A stretch of 64,000 bases of DNA from Prostheceraeus crozeri (Eukaryota > Platyhelminthes > Polycladida > Euryleptidae): NCBI GenBank assembly GCA_907163375.1, contig CAJQUW010016870.1:124001-188000 (forward strand). Direction: 5' to 3'. A program made the position numbers and the translations under genes. This document shows, one piece after another, positions 54,501 to 62,492 of the stretch (position 1 is its first letter; the number at the start of each line of letters is the position of its first letter). Below the pieces are notes generated by a model that saw only the letters and a list, made by a program, of their open reading frames with translations, ran no database searches and was not told where the DNA came from.

Positions 54501-57500
54501 GGGCCATGGAGCGCGTTTTCTTTAAAATTGATGAGTGTCAATTTTTGAAGTATAAATTGCTTATTATTATTATCTACAATCTTGAATTGACTGGCCTAAA
54601 ATTCACTCAAAATCATACATATTAATTCCACACATGCACGTTTCTTAAATTGAGTATTACTCTCATGCATTAAATTCTTCAAGTTAAAGCAAACGTATCT
54701 GCAAGATCAATCAATATACTGAGTCCCCAAACTAACCCCAAAGCCCATTCAACAATGCCTCCCTGAAGACTACAAGGTATTCTACATACTCCGGGTCTAA
54801 TCGCGAACGAGCCTCACTCACAGCTTTGCCTGTACTAGTGAAATTTCGTTCAGACTTGACGCTAATGCTTTGAATAACGAGTGCACTTCTTATTATAGCT
54901 TGAGACTATGACTTGCTTGTTTAGCATGCTGGTTCCCATGCAGGTCTGTTCCCATTTTTCAACTGAGGATGCAACTCAATATTTAATTATTCTATTTACA
55001 TTGTGTTTGCAAAAAGCAGCATTTATTAATTGTCGCAAGCGCACTAACTTAGGCAATTTGCCAGTAGTGTGTTTAAAGTGATATTTAATGAATGCCCGTT
55101 GAAAATTCACTAACTTGCTACTTGCAAATCACTTCTGGTGAAGCTTAGATGTCTGTTACTAGGGAAATTACCTGGCAAAGTGTGATCACACACAAATTTG
55201 ATGTAGCAAACGTTGTAGCAAAAACCTATTCAAATTTATTAGCAGAAATAGTACGATCAGAAGAGAAGTTCGCTAACTGATTTACTTGGTCATCTACTTT
55301 AGCGATAGTTCAATATCATACCTGGTATATTTCAAATGCTACAGTGGGTGCAGGGGAACACCGAAGAATCGTCCAGCGTGTTAGGTGAAGGAATTCCTAC
55401 TCATGCTGACATAATCATTGGAAAGGGTCACTATGTAATGGGAAACCCTGCTCACTCAGGAAATTGTCCGTTTGCTACTATCAGCTGCTAACACAGTTCA
55501 GGATTGTATATCACAGCATAACGCTTGCAAAATAATGTCTCAACTTATCAAGTTCATGAGTACAAGAATCTCCAGTAAAACGTATAAAATAAAATTTGGT
55601 TGAACTTTGTCTTTAAATGAAGTAGGTCGATCCGGCCAATCCAGCATTTTACATATCCCAATTATCCAGATAATCCTAATAATCCGAAACATCACTACAA
55701 AATAATTGAAAAGCAACTCCAAATCACTCTAAAGAACAAGCAAGTTTTGCAATTAACGACTTATGACAGAAGAAAATTTCTACAACAACATGTAGGCCTA
55801 TTTCTAAAACGAAATACACCGACGAATGTTTCAGTTTAACAAGTGGAAGCAATTTTCGTAGGCCTATCTAATTCGCAAAGCTGTGTAAAACATTTAAATT
55901 ACGCTTCTCAGCTACATTGCACACATACTTGCGAGTATCTAAGGCCGATAATATTGAATAAATATTAGAATAGCTAACATTTGTCCGTATAGAGACAAAA
56001 CAAAGTAATTGAAACATGTAGAAGATAAATTGAGTAAGAGAAAATTGAACATGAACATTGAAAATGAAGTATAGAATACAGTAAGTTACCTTGGTCAAGC
56101 AGACTTTGACTTGCACTGTGACTTTATGGCTTCTACATGAAAACAAACAGCCACACACATTACACAAATGATTACATGAACAATTAAGCTAGTAGGAATC
56201 ACAACCAGCATCATTTCAATTATGCTTTCATAGGACATTTCATTTGATCCTTTCAGAAGTTTAAATTTATAGAATGATCGTTGCTCTAACCACTTCCATT
56301 TTCTTGAAACAAATTGTAATTGCAATAGTGAACAAGAGTTCAGTTCATAAAATGCTGGTGCAAAATGCAAGTAAACTAGACGAAACTGAATGAATGATTG
56401 CAATTGTAATCACTGCTATGAATTATTTTCGCTTTCATATTGAGTGTTTAGTGCTTTTTATCAGGGGTTATTATAATTAATAATTAATTGCAATTATTTG
56501 ATAGACGCAGCCAATTAAGTGCAGTTAATTGGTGCCATCAATTAGTTAATTGCAATTATTCAACATCATTGTTTTAACAATTCACTAACATTGTTAATAA
56601 TTCTAGACTTTGAAATTCTCACTTTGTTATTTCAATGGACGTCATGGGCCTACCTTCTTTACAAGTCGCATAATTAGCATTATCAATTTGGATAGTGACT
56701 TGAGTAGACCCATTACATGAAATATATGTATCTATATTCTTCTTTGGATGTGAATATTGACAAATTTTATCACAGACTTATGTAAGCTCATCGTAATTAT
56801 AGTGACAATAAATTGTTGAGTGAGTGAATGAATTAATGTCACATGCCAATGACAGAACATAAAATATAGTTTCAAAAGTAATCATGAAATTATTATTGAA
56901 CGAGACAGATTTAAGTGACATTTTTGTCCGATCGGACTTGAAGGGCACTTTACAAGTTAAGTTTCATAAAGACATGAGTATGTCTGACACTATTTGCAGT
57001 GCAACTGTCAGGATAAGGTTCTTCGCAGCAGTTCAGCCTCTAGGCCTCTCTTGAAGGTGACCACTGACGGAGCAGATTTCAAGCTTGTTGGAAGATCATT
57101 CTAGGTGCGAACTGCAGCTATAGGGAAATATCTAGCACCAACTGTCTTCAGTCGGGAAGTCGGAATAAGAAGTTGGTCGTTGTAGGCAGATCGGAGATGG
57201 CAGCGGAAAGGGTTGGAAGACACAGGACGGAGACAGGAAGACAGATAACTTGGGGCATCACCCGGAAGACATTTGCAGGCAAGGACTGCTAAACGCAATG
57301 TTATATACGGTCTCGTATGGGTAACCACTGAAGGGACTGGAGGTGGCCACGAGTTTGGGCGTCGAATAAGAGTCGGGCACTGGCTTTGAGAACTGATTGA
57401 AATTTTGTAGTGGTTGTAATATAAGAAATGTTGTAATACGCGCATATCTTGAAAGCGATCCTGAAGAAGATAGGTTGTAGAAAAGATGAGTTTGCATGTG

Positions 57501-57999
57501 GTGAGGTTAGTATTTAAACACATCACTGAATGTGGAATGTTTTACCTACGATAGTGAGTGGTGACGGCATTGCAAGTAAATCATACAAATAAATGCCTTC
57601 CTCATTGCAACACAAATCAATCAACTAATTGCACTTACTCGATGACATCAATCAATTGATTGTAATTTTTTGATAGCAGCAATCAATTAATTGCGACCAA
57701 TTTAATTGCAATCATTTACAGTGGAATCAGTTTTTGATAACCCCTGCTGCTTTGTATTTTATGTATGAGTACAAAAAATACAAAATACTTTAGAAGGAGC
57801 AACTGAGTGCAATAAATGATATTTTTTATACACATAATCGCAAGAAATATATGATAAAGACGTGTTTCATCAAAGAGATAAATTTACATAAGCTCAAGAA
57901 ATTGTTCATGTTTAAAACATATTACTGAACAGCAATGTAATCAGATTCTGTGAAAAACATCAAGTCTTACTCTTTGTGTTTGCTGAAGAACTTCCCCAT
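36465..57999 (-). CDS. WDR31: WD repeat-containing protein 31, complete (8 coding exons)
   Basis: A WD40 protein. In worms and zebrafish WDR31 has been linked to cilia, acting with the GAPs ELMOD and RP2 on IFT and BBSome recruitment. Eight exons with matching phases give about 340 residues; human is near 367. It starts MGKFFSKHKE, a likely N-myristoylation signal like human MGKLQSK. A Ser/Asp-rich linker follows, then seven blades from about residue 45. Blade marks include SGSKDQ, TGSRDKTVKGW, VTGSRDNHVKLWD, GEDKELKIWDSR, EVTLWDMR and SADQSIKVWD. Diagnostic identity to human WDR31 lies in KQHIQTWCDIDV, LSCSNGFQGNGCE and GSGPINAI. The last blade closes on FAVGTHNMGVSVLSI; TGA is at 36465-36467. 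Exon 1 starts just inside an apparent acceptor (tgtgcag|GTTTC), so a 5' UTR exon probably lies further right. Introns are 8233, 3205, 1589, 57, 569, 6793 and 66 nt. Confidence 0.92.
36607..36824 (-). CDS. WDR31: WDR31 coding exon 7
   Basis: 218 nt encoding LWDMRGTSAGPLHEFIGH, SESVGACAFMNSQVISCSAD, QSIKVWDQESKQC and LSGSGPINAICILDSE (blades 5-7). Acceptor ttccag|TTATGG, donor AAAG|gtgaca (phase 2). Confidence 0.94.
39650..39705. mobile_element. hAT-like end fragment with TCGAATCGAA repeats
   Basis: ACCGATTCGATTTTTTTCGA, a short spacer and TGAATCGAATCGAAGCTTCG form a local palindromic microrepeat array, as found under hAT-type termini. No terminus or target duplication could be fixed. Confidence 0.3.
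39815..40740 (+). mobile_element. Penelope-like element fragment (RT end to GIY-YIG endonuclease)
   Basis: The order of conserved parts fits Penelope-like elements. HYFEDYFKTLKNKEEA, where relatives have YVDDxF, is followed by QQLSSQHPNIKLELES. Next comes LFIPGVSEKIRGVPKRVDVR with MKPVTTLQSCLV, then CVSKDCG and SYVGKSGSILEERKNTWER (the YVG part of GIY-YIG). It ends with QHTIDSSDQVDFSGMKIIDR and NWRKRVIKEAWW near 40700. The fragment starts at the RT active-site region and is spread over several frames, so it is 5' truncated and dead. It lies in WDR31 intron 6, in + orientation. Confidence 0.75.
41271..42515. mobile_element. hAT-type non-autonomous element, 1245 bp, 8-bp TSD
   Basis: It begins CAGGGCTAGGACCGGTTAA and ends with the reverse complement of CAGGGCTAGGATCGGTTAA (18/19). 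Perfect 8-bp target duplications ATAGAAGC lie on both sides (41263-41270, 42516-42523), the hAT hallmark. Both ends carry arrays of AACCGGTT/AATCGGTT motifs. The right array contains three tandem 20-bp units with TAAGAGAGAGTGTAACCGGT. No transposase is seen. The interior contains a LINE RT fragment (41440-41850), either inserted or captured. The intact TSD implies fairly recent insertion. Confidence 0.9.
41440..41850 (+). mobile_element. LINE reverse-transcriptase fragment nested in the hAT element
   Basis: VVAAYDYSKVFDTLKFNHII corresponds to the RT motif AxDFSKAFDTLxHxxLL. A frame change is followed by WIIDNFRDRLQFIV, matching WIxxFLxxRxQxV. Downstream it soon passes into a tail-like AATAAACCTATCTATCC, so most of the RT is deleted. 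Plus orientation. Confidence 0.65.
43618..43759 (-). CDS. WDR31: WDR31 coding exon 6
   Basis: 142 nt encoding (K)IWDSRTLKISKLFQRKQHIQ, TWCDIDVSSGLVLSCSNGFQ and GNGCEVT (blades 4-5), the region most like human WDR31. Acceptor attgtag|AATATG, donor ACG|gtaagt (phase 0). Confidence 0.94.
43760..44328 (-). other. WDR31 intron 5
   Basis: 569 nt, no feature recognised. Confidence 0.6.
44329..44396 (-). CDS. WDR31: WDR31 coding exon 5
   Basis: 68 nt encoding VTFIKWASQSDLIVQSGEDK and EL (blade 4). It is separated from exon 4 by an intron of only 57 nt. Acceptor tttgcag|GTCACT, donor TTAAA|gtaagt (phase 2). Confidence 0.9.
44454..44554 (-). CDS. WDR31: WDR31 coding exon 4
   Basis: 101 nt encoding (D)GKFLVTGSRDNHVKLWD, IETLQCLRSANISRNL (blade 3). 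Acceptor tttatag|ACGGC, donor TTA|gtaagt (phase 0). Confidence 0.92.
44555..46143 (-). other. WDR31 intron 3
   Basis: 1.6 kb. It contains a GC-rich hAT-like end at 45262-45324 and an ACCGAACCGAAACCG block ending CCGCCGGGCACTA at about 45915-45968. Both resemble hAT subterminal arrays. No exon. Confidence 0.55.
45262..45324 (+). mobile_element. hAT-like right end with CCGGCCGG array
   Basis: ACCGGCCGGCCGGTC, GGCCGGGGCCTGGCCGGCGG and a terminus TTCCAACCCTG stand out sharply from the AT-rich surroundings. Read inwards it starts CAGGGTTGGAACCGGCC. No left end recognised. Confidence 0.5.
46144..46366 (-). CDS. WDR31: WDR31 coding exon 3
   Basis: 223 nt encoding SFVVVDTCGPKVKVAYR, HQREVTRIVWSAATDLLFTG, SRDKTVKGWRK and PAHDLVVTGLDCSS (blades 1-3). 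Acceptor ctttcag|TCTTTT, donor GTG|gtaagt (phase 1). Confidence 0.92.
46367..49571 (-). other. WDR31 intron 2
   Basis: 3.2 kb. It contains a minus-strand LINE RT fragment at 47960-48235. Isolated hAT-like words also occur: CAGAGGTTCTCAAACTTT at 46746 and CAGGGGCTTCCAAG at 47518. No host exon. Confidence 0.55.
47960..48235 (-). mobile_element. LINE RT C-terminal fragment
   Basis: The minus strand reads KRVFYRLDEHEMLVHKGGLH, SLIQSNICKVSMQPIITYGL, HALHSTSEQNMEVNKMDG. This resembles the thumb/connection part of CR1- or RTE-like LINEs (KGGLxPxxKxxIYKxxxxPxLTYGLE). Short and 5' truncated; right at the detection limit. Confidence 0.5.
49572..49737 (-). CDS. WDR31: WDR31 coding exon 2
   Basis: 166 nt encoding (E)SPTSEAWGSVDSIDYPSD, a linker, then HHDAITCLCSLSPTLIASGS and KDQ, the first part of blade 1. 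Acceptor ttttcag|AAGTCC, donor CAG|gtacat (phase 0). Confidence 0.88.
50836..50990 (+). mobile_element. hAT-like end with ATCCGATC array
   Basis: TAGAGGTGTTCATCGGATCG starts the block. Repeated AATCCGATC / ATCCGAATCCGATCC words follow to about 50990. The architecture fits a non-autonomous hAT terminus. The opposite end and target duplication were not found. Confidence 0.4.
51049..51130 (+). mobile_element. hAT-like left end CAGGGATGGAACCGG
   Basis: CAGGGATGGAACCGGACAAA followed by CGGTAGACGGCC and GGCCGGGGTCAGTCCG. It resembles the terminus read inwards at 45324 (CAGGGTTGGAACCGGCC). Solitary. Confidence 0.35.
53785..54575 (+). mobile_element. LINE 3' end with intact C-terminal frame
   Basis: An uninterrupted frame of over 200 codons ends at 54453. 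It runs from NDVPLENVNCVTDLGVLISE through YKVFVRPILEYNCQSFSPIL, DIDSIERVQRYFTRQVCKRC, RLKLLGLRSLCERRKMLDF and VFPFWNSLPAKCV, the C-terminal region of a jockey-superfamily reverse transcriptase. The 3' UTR has a GC-rich hairpin (CGCCTCGCGGGG, about 54493), then a TTATTATTATTAT tail at 54560-54573. It is 5' truncated. The open frame and clean tail suggest the youngest LINE in the window. Plus strand, WDR31 intron 1. Confidence 0.85.
56462..57749. mobile_element. hAT-like element with CAATTAATTG arrays, LINE inside
   Basis: The left end is CAGGGGTTATTATAATTAAT and the right end inwards is CAGCAGGGGTTATCAAAAAC. Both are followed by arrays of CAATTAATTG, GTGCAATTAG and GATAG.AGCAG words in inverted orientation. 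Flanks CTTTTTAT (56454-56461) and CTTTGTAT (57750-57757) are a 7/8 match that could be an aged 8-bp target duplication. The interior contains a minus-strand LINE tail. The exact right border is uncertain by a few bases. Confidence 0.6.
56985..57550 (-). mobile_element. LINE 3' fragment, minus strand
   Basis: The minus strand reads ITLRLAVLACKCLPGDAPSY, LSSCLRPVSSNPFRCHLRSA, PTSRLKTVGARYFPIAAVRT, one stop, NDLPTSLKSAPSVVTFKRGL, then the frame stop near 57011. This is the familiar tail of CR1/L2-like polyproteins (FKIALLTYKCLHGxAPxYL ... WNSLPxxLR ... FKxxLKTxLF). Lies inside the hAT-like element at 56462-57749. Confidence 0.75.
57971..57999 (-). CDS. WDR31: WDR31 coding exon 1 (29 nt of CDS)
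   Basis: ATG GGG AAG TTC TTC AGC AAA CAC AAA GA then gtaagact. Phase 2 fits the single leading base of exon 2 (GA+A = Glu). MGKFFSK is an N-myristoylation context and parallels human WDR31. Five bases upstream is a possible acceptor (gtgcag at 58005-58010), so the ATG sits at the start of a second exon. Found by phase, motif and family logic; no other candidate is as good. Confidence 0.72.
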
Positions 58000-58836
58000 G
58001 AAACCTGCACAAAGTGAAAAAAGATAGTTCACGAAGACTTTCAATACCGGTAAGTGATTTTGTCTGTAAGAGGAATAAAAATTTGTAGAAGAAAATAAGT
58101 TGTTGATGTAAGCCTAAAGAACGGTGCAAAAATATTCAAATAAAGCTGGGAATCATTTTCAGAAAAGCTCTCGTGGACCTAAAATAAAACAGATGCATAC
58201 ATGTCACATGTCAGTGTTTGTAGGCAAACATTCGCATTCAACAAATAGTTATCTACTATTGCATATACAAAGTACTATTGTAAGTGTAGTAAATTAAAAC
58301 CGTAGATACTACCATATTGTAGGGGATGCAACACTAGAGATTACAATCCAATTGAAATGCAAACCAAACTCGAGCGAATTGTGTTCGATTTGGATTTCAG
58401 GGAAGCATAATGAAATATCTGAAATTAGATAATGAGGGTATTCGTAAGAAGGGAATATAAATCCAATCCTAATAACAAGAGTTCAGTTTCGCGAACATAA
58501 TTTCTATGGATTGATAATATTTTTCAGATGCTGTCAAATCCTCCTTCCTTGAACATGGTTACAATAATGCTCATTATGATGAAAGACTTTCAGAGTCTTC
58601 ATGTTTTTAAGTCTTTAAGGAGTGAATACTGTCGTTGGAAACATCGGAAAACGTAGGCCTACATTTTACTACAGGTTTTGCAGTTTTTTATGAGATAGTA
58701 ACTAAAACTAATTTTCGAGCGCTGAATGAGTTACTGCTACGGTGGTTGTCTCCAGGATAAAGTTCTACTGATTCTTACTGATCAGTTGCGTCCTTGAAAG
58801 GTGTATTTTACCAGCAGAGTACATCATCATCTATCA

Positions 58837-59555
58837 CAGTGGTTCCCAACCTTTAATGTCTCAGTACCATTTGAAATCCTACACGTTCGCCGCGTACCAC
58901 TTAGTCTCAAAGAAATTCTTTCTATACTACGAAAGACATAATTCTTTTTTATTTCAAATATATGCTTCGAGTTATCGATCTCTGAAGATCACGTAGATAT
59001 CTACACGATTGTTGTTTCAAAATACTGTGTCAAATATCTACGATCAAATACAGGTTGTGCGTCGTTTTTTACGAAACGTAGCCTACATTATTTGTGAATA
59101 CTTTAGGCTTGCCAAAGTTGAACGTAAAATTCTATGCCATAAGCATTTGCAAAATACGTGATTTTACCTTGCCAAGATTCAAGCATAATCTAAAATGCAT
59201 TGTTTTGTTTTGTCCATTTCGACCTTTCGGTCGCTCAATAGATGTCATTGCATCGCCGGCTGCATTTATATCTAAACAACTTAACACAAAGTTTGATGTG
59301 ACAGGATGAAATCTATGCACAAGACAAATCTTCGTCTTTGGAGACAATGAAAAGTGATAAATTGTATCGAACTTTGTCGTCGATCTAATTTTCTCAAGCT
59401 GACCAACACTTTTCATAAAAGGGTTGGTCTGTGACATGAATATATCAAGTTATTGTCATGATACATACAACATATTTCGGGCAGGCACTCGCGTATCATT
59501 TGATGAGCCCTCACGTACCACTAGTGGCACGCATACCACAGGTTGGGAACCTCTA
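58837..59555. mobile_element. hAT MITE, 719 bp, perfect 8-bp TSD
   Basis: The left end is CAGTGGTTCCCAACCTTT. The right end inwards is TAGAGGTTCCCAACCTGTGG, so 14 of the first 16 positions match. Identical 8-bp flanks ATCTATCA lie at 58829-58836 and 59556-59563. Just inside, GCGTACCACTTAG on the left mirrors the CACGTACCACTAGTGGCACG block on the right. CAGNGGTTCCCAACC ends are a classic hAT signature. No transposase frame. Confidence 0.92.
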
Positions 59556-59724
59556 ATCTATCAGATAACAATAAATGGAATCAAACTTCTTTTACAGAAA
59601 AGTACATAATCAACTGAAAAAATGAGTGTATATTCTTCATCACCTGGTCACAGACGACTTAATTCAATCAACTTAATCAATCCCTCATCAAGACATGTAA
59701 CGATGTCAGAATTTTTTACCACAT

Positions 59725-59938
59725 TTAATCCTTCGCACATTGTTCGCAAGCATCTTCAATGGTAAAATATACAGCATCTGCGGTAGCCTGATGAACGCGC
59801 CGTGTACCACTTATGCCTGATGACCTCAACAAGGAATAGCTCTTTTGCGAAGACGAAGCATTTGGCAAAGCACTTTGAACAGAAGCAGATGGTCGCAGAA
59901 ATGAGCTGCGTAAGAAATAACAAGGCACTTCAATTCGT
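59725..59938 (-). CDS. Candidate terminal exon of an unknown minus-strand gene
   Basis: A good acceptor (gcatcttctttcag, AG at 59939-59940) opens a frame of 1 nt plus 70 codons. It reads RIEVPCYFLRSSFLRPSASV, a Ser-rich stretch, GISGTRRVHQATADAVYF and TIEDACEQCAKD, then TAA. ATTAAA, a common poly(A) signal variant, overlaps the stop. The composition looks like host protein rather than transposon, but I recognise no family and found no upstream exon in the window. It could be an unrelated open frame. Confidence 0.4.
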
Positions 59939-60929
59939 CTGAAAGAAGATGCAAATTTGGAGCTTTGCCTTGTAAAATGATTGTAAAGCTAGAAAATTTA
60001 TATAAATAGCAATCAAAAATATCCAACTAAAGTGAGGTGCGCTTTCGATTTTCAAACAAACTCGAGTAAATAAGAGCACGCCGCTCTCGACTTGCTACAG
60101 CGCTAGCCGATCCAAGAGCGATCGAGGTTTGAGCCGTTCACTGCAGAAGGAGTAAACTGAGCGAACGGGCTTTTCTGGTACTTACCGATGAACTGAACTA
60201 CAAAGATTTGAGGATTTAATTAAAAATTGAGAACTTAATTTCAAGTCGTCTCCATAATGCTAAAGTTGATGCAAGGGATTGTTCAATGACACAAGGAATT
60301 TGTTCGTTCCTGAAATCCTTCGAATGCATGCGATATGATATTTGACAGATTCACATAGAAAATTCGCCCAAATCGTTCTAAATGTTTATCTTATTCTGGA
60401 ACGGCACATAATAATATTTTGAGTGAGCATAATTTCACAAAAATTTCAAAAAATACTAGAAGTGTAAGATTGATCACTGTTAGTAACTAAAATTGAATGG
60501 AATTGCAGCATATTATGGCCATTCGACTAGCTGTCCGTCTTTCCATACAGCAACAGATACCTATCAGAAATGCAACCACAGAGCTCCACGGGCGTCTGAG
60601 CATTAGTCTGATGCGCTGTAATGCCCAGGAAATTATAACTCGCCTGCTCAGTTGACCCTCTCCCACCTTGACTTTGTGACTTCATGACCGCTTGTTTTTT
60701 TTATAATAGTAGCTTGTAGAAATTTATTGGAATGATACAACTCTATGCTGGCCATTTGTGACTGGGACATTGTTTTCTAATGACAATAACCACCATTCGC
60801 TACTGTCTCCCTACTGCAAGAATTTAAAGTCACCTGATAAAGAACAAACAAACATGCGAAGTCTAGCTGGAAGCCGCGTTGAATTCGTGTTCTGCCCTTG
60901 CTCTGTTACTATTGTGCCGAATGTTGTGC

Positions 60930-61480
60930 ACCAATCTGAACTCACAGCGCCCACACTAAGAATATTGACAATGCATTGAATGATACTATGCATCTCATCA
61001 CCAGTTGTATCCACTCTACTCTGGTTGGAAATGGCGCACATCAGGAAAGAAGACTCAAAACTCGCAATCCATCATCAAGAGGACACAATGGATCAGTTCC
61101 TCTTCTCAACGCTTGGACCGCTGACCAGTGGAGGAGGTGGTCTCAGCCTACTTACAGACTGCGCCGCTACATCAAGGAGCCGAACCATCATCCTCTAGGC
61201 TGTGATACCAAGACGCCTATTGGCCCAGCTGAGTCGCCTTCGATCTGGACATGGCAGATCCGCAGCATTTATATATCGGATCAGGCTATCATCGAATGAT
61301 TCCTGCATGTGTGGTGATTCACAAACAGGTGACCATGTGCTGCATTGCCATATAATTGGCATACATGGTGACCTGGCCAGTAGGCCCCCATAGATTATGA
61401 CATGCGATCTGGCTTCGTCAGACTGCTCTCTTGACTTTCCTCTTCTTTTGTGCGTTTCATACGATTTCACAATGAGAGAA
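60930..61480 (+). mobile_element. LINE C-terminal fragment with CCHC-type end
   Basis: PRRLLAQLSRLRSGHGRSAA then FIYRIRLSSNDSCMCGDSQT and GDHVLHC (about 61206-61350) match the LNRLRTGxGR ... CxCGxxxQTxxHLLxxC ending of several non-LTR polyproteins. Upstream, DNALNDTMHLITSCIH (about 60968) in another frame resembles the LAGIxPxxxRR region. Fragmented; plus strand. Confidence 0.65.
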
Positions 61481-62339
61481 AATCATTGTCAGGAATTTTT
61501 ACTTAAATTTATGTAAAGAAAAGATTGTGGATGTATTTCAATGAAATAAGTAAAATCACAAGTTCTGGTCCTTAAAAGGTCATGAACGAAACACAATATG
61601 AAAATACGTCAGCGATGACTAGAAAATTCATCTTTAAAGAATGAGCCAAATTTCAGAAGATAAAGTTCTGCAATTTGTTGCTCGACTTTGATAAGTAGGC
61701 CTACTGTAAAATTTTCTCAAGTGACCATTGACAGTGCATGTCCCTACCCCTTTACCCCATGATTTTAGTGCACATTTTTTCCAATCTCGAGACCCGATGA
61801 TTTTGACCCTAAAATGTGGGAAAAGTAGGAAAATGTTTAGCCCTGTAACAAATTCATCAAAAAATTCAACTGTATTGAAGTTTTCCATTATCAACTGAAT
61901 AATATTAAAATTGATTAAAATAATAATTTTCCATGAAATCTTTAGTTTTCAAAATAAACAGTGGGGGAGCACGTTGCCGCACAAAATATCCCCCGCTCCT
62001 CTGCGCTCCTCCACCTCTGGTTAAGGATCACACTTGCTCATCGATGTAGGCCTAATCTAAAGAGCATGTGCCACTTTTGTGAAAAGATGACACTTTAATT
62101 GATTTGGGTCTCTAGGGAAGTGTTTTTGGACATCTTCAATGGTTATAGTGTTGAAGAGGACTGTTATCTTATTGAATAAGATGAATATGAAAATTTGAAT
62201 TGTTATCTTACAGACCATTTCAAAAAATAATTGCACAAAAAGTTAACCCATATTCAAATGTAATTTTCCTGTTGAAGTCCTGGTTCAATTTTGATAAACG
62301 ATTTGCAAAATGAAACCTTGTGCTCCATAGATTATTTTG

Positions 62340-62492
62340 ACGTGTGTGATTTTGGCGCAACCATTTCTGTACTACTACTCTGTACTAGTGGCACAAAATC
62401 AGCGACCTCGAATTGTGTGGTTGATGTGAATTGTGGGACACAGTTAAAACAAAAGTGGTTGCTCTGAGTGGTTGCGCCAACATCACACACGT
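62340..62492. mobile_element. 153-bp MITE with 24-bp TIRs and 9-bp TSD
   Basis: The terminal inverted repeats begin ACGTGTGTGATTTTGGCGCA and match over 24 bp with one mismatch (62340-62363 and 62469-62492). Identical 9-bp flanks ATTATTTTG are at 62331-62339 and 62493-62501. A 9-bp duplication points to the Mutator-like or Merlin superfamilies rather than hAT. No coding capacity. Confidence 0.9.

Larger units (their letters stand above)
49738..57970 (-). other. WDR31 intron 1 (8.2 kb)
   Basis: It contains a WD-like open frame at 50365-50586 without good splice sites and hAT-like ends at 50836-50990 and 51049. A GTAGATGTGTAGAT minisatellite lies near 51300, an intact-frame LINE tail at 53785-54575 and a hAT-like element holding a LINE tail at 56462-57749. 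Confidence 0.6.

Noticed and set aside
61962-62032. CAGTGGGGGAGC ... GCTCCTCCACCTCTG as a tiny inverted-repeat element
   Set aside because: The flanking 8 bp differ (AAAATAAA against GTTAAGGA) and the ends match poorly.
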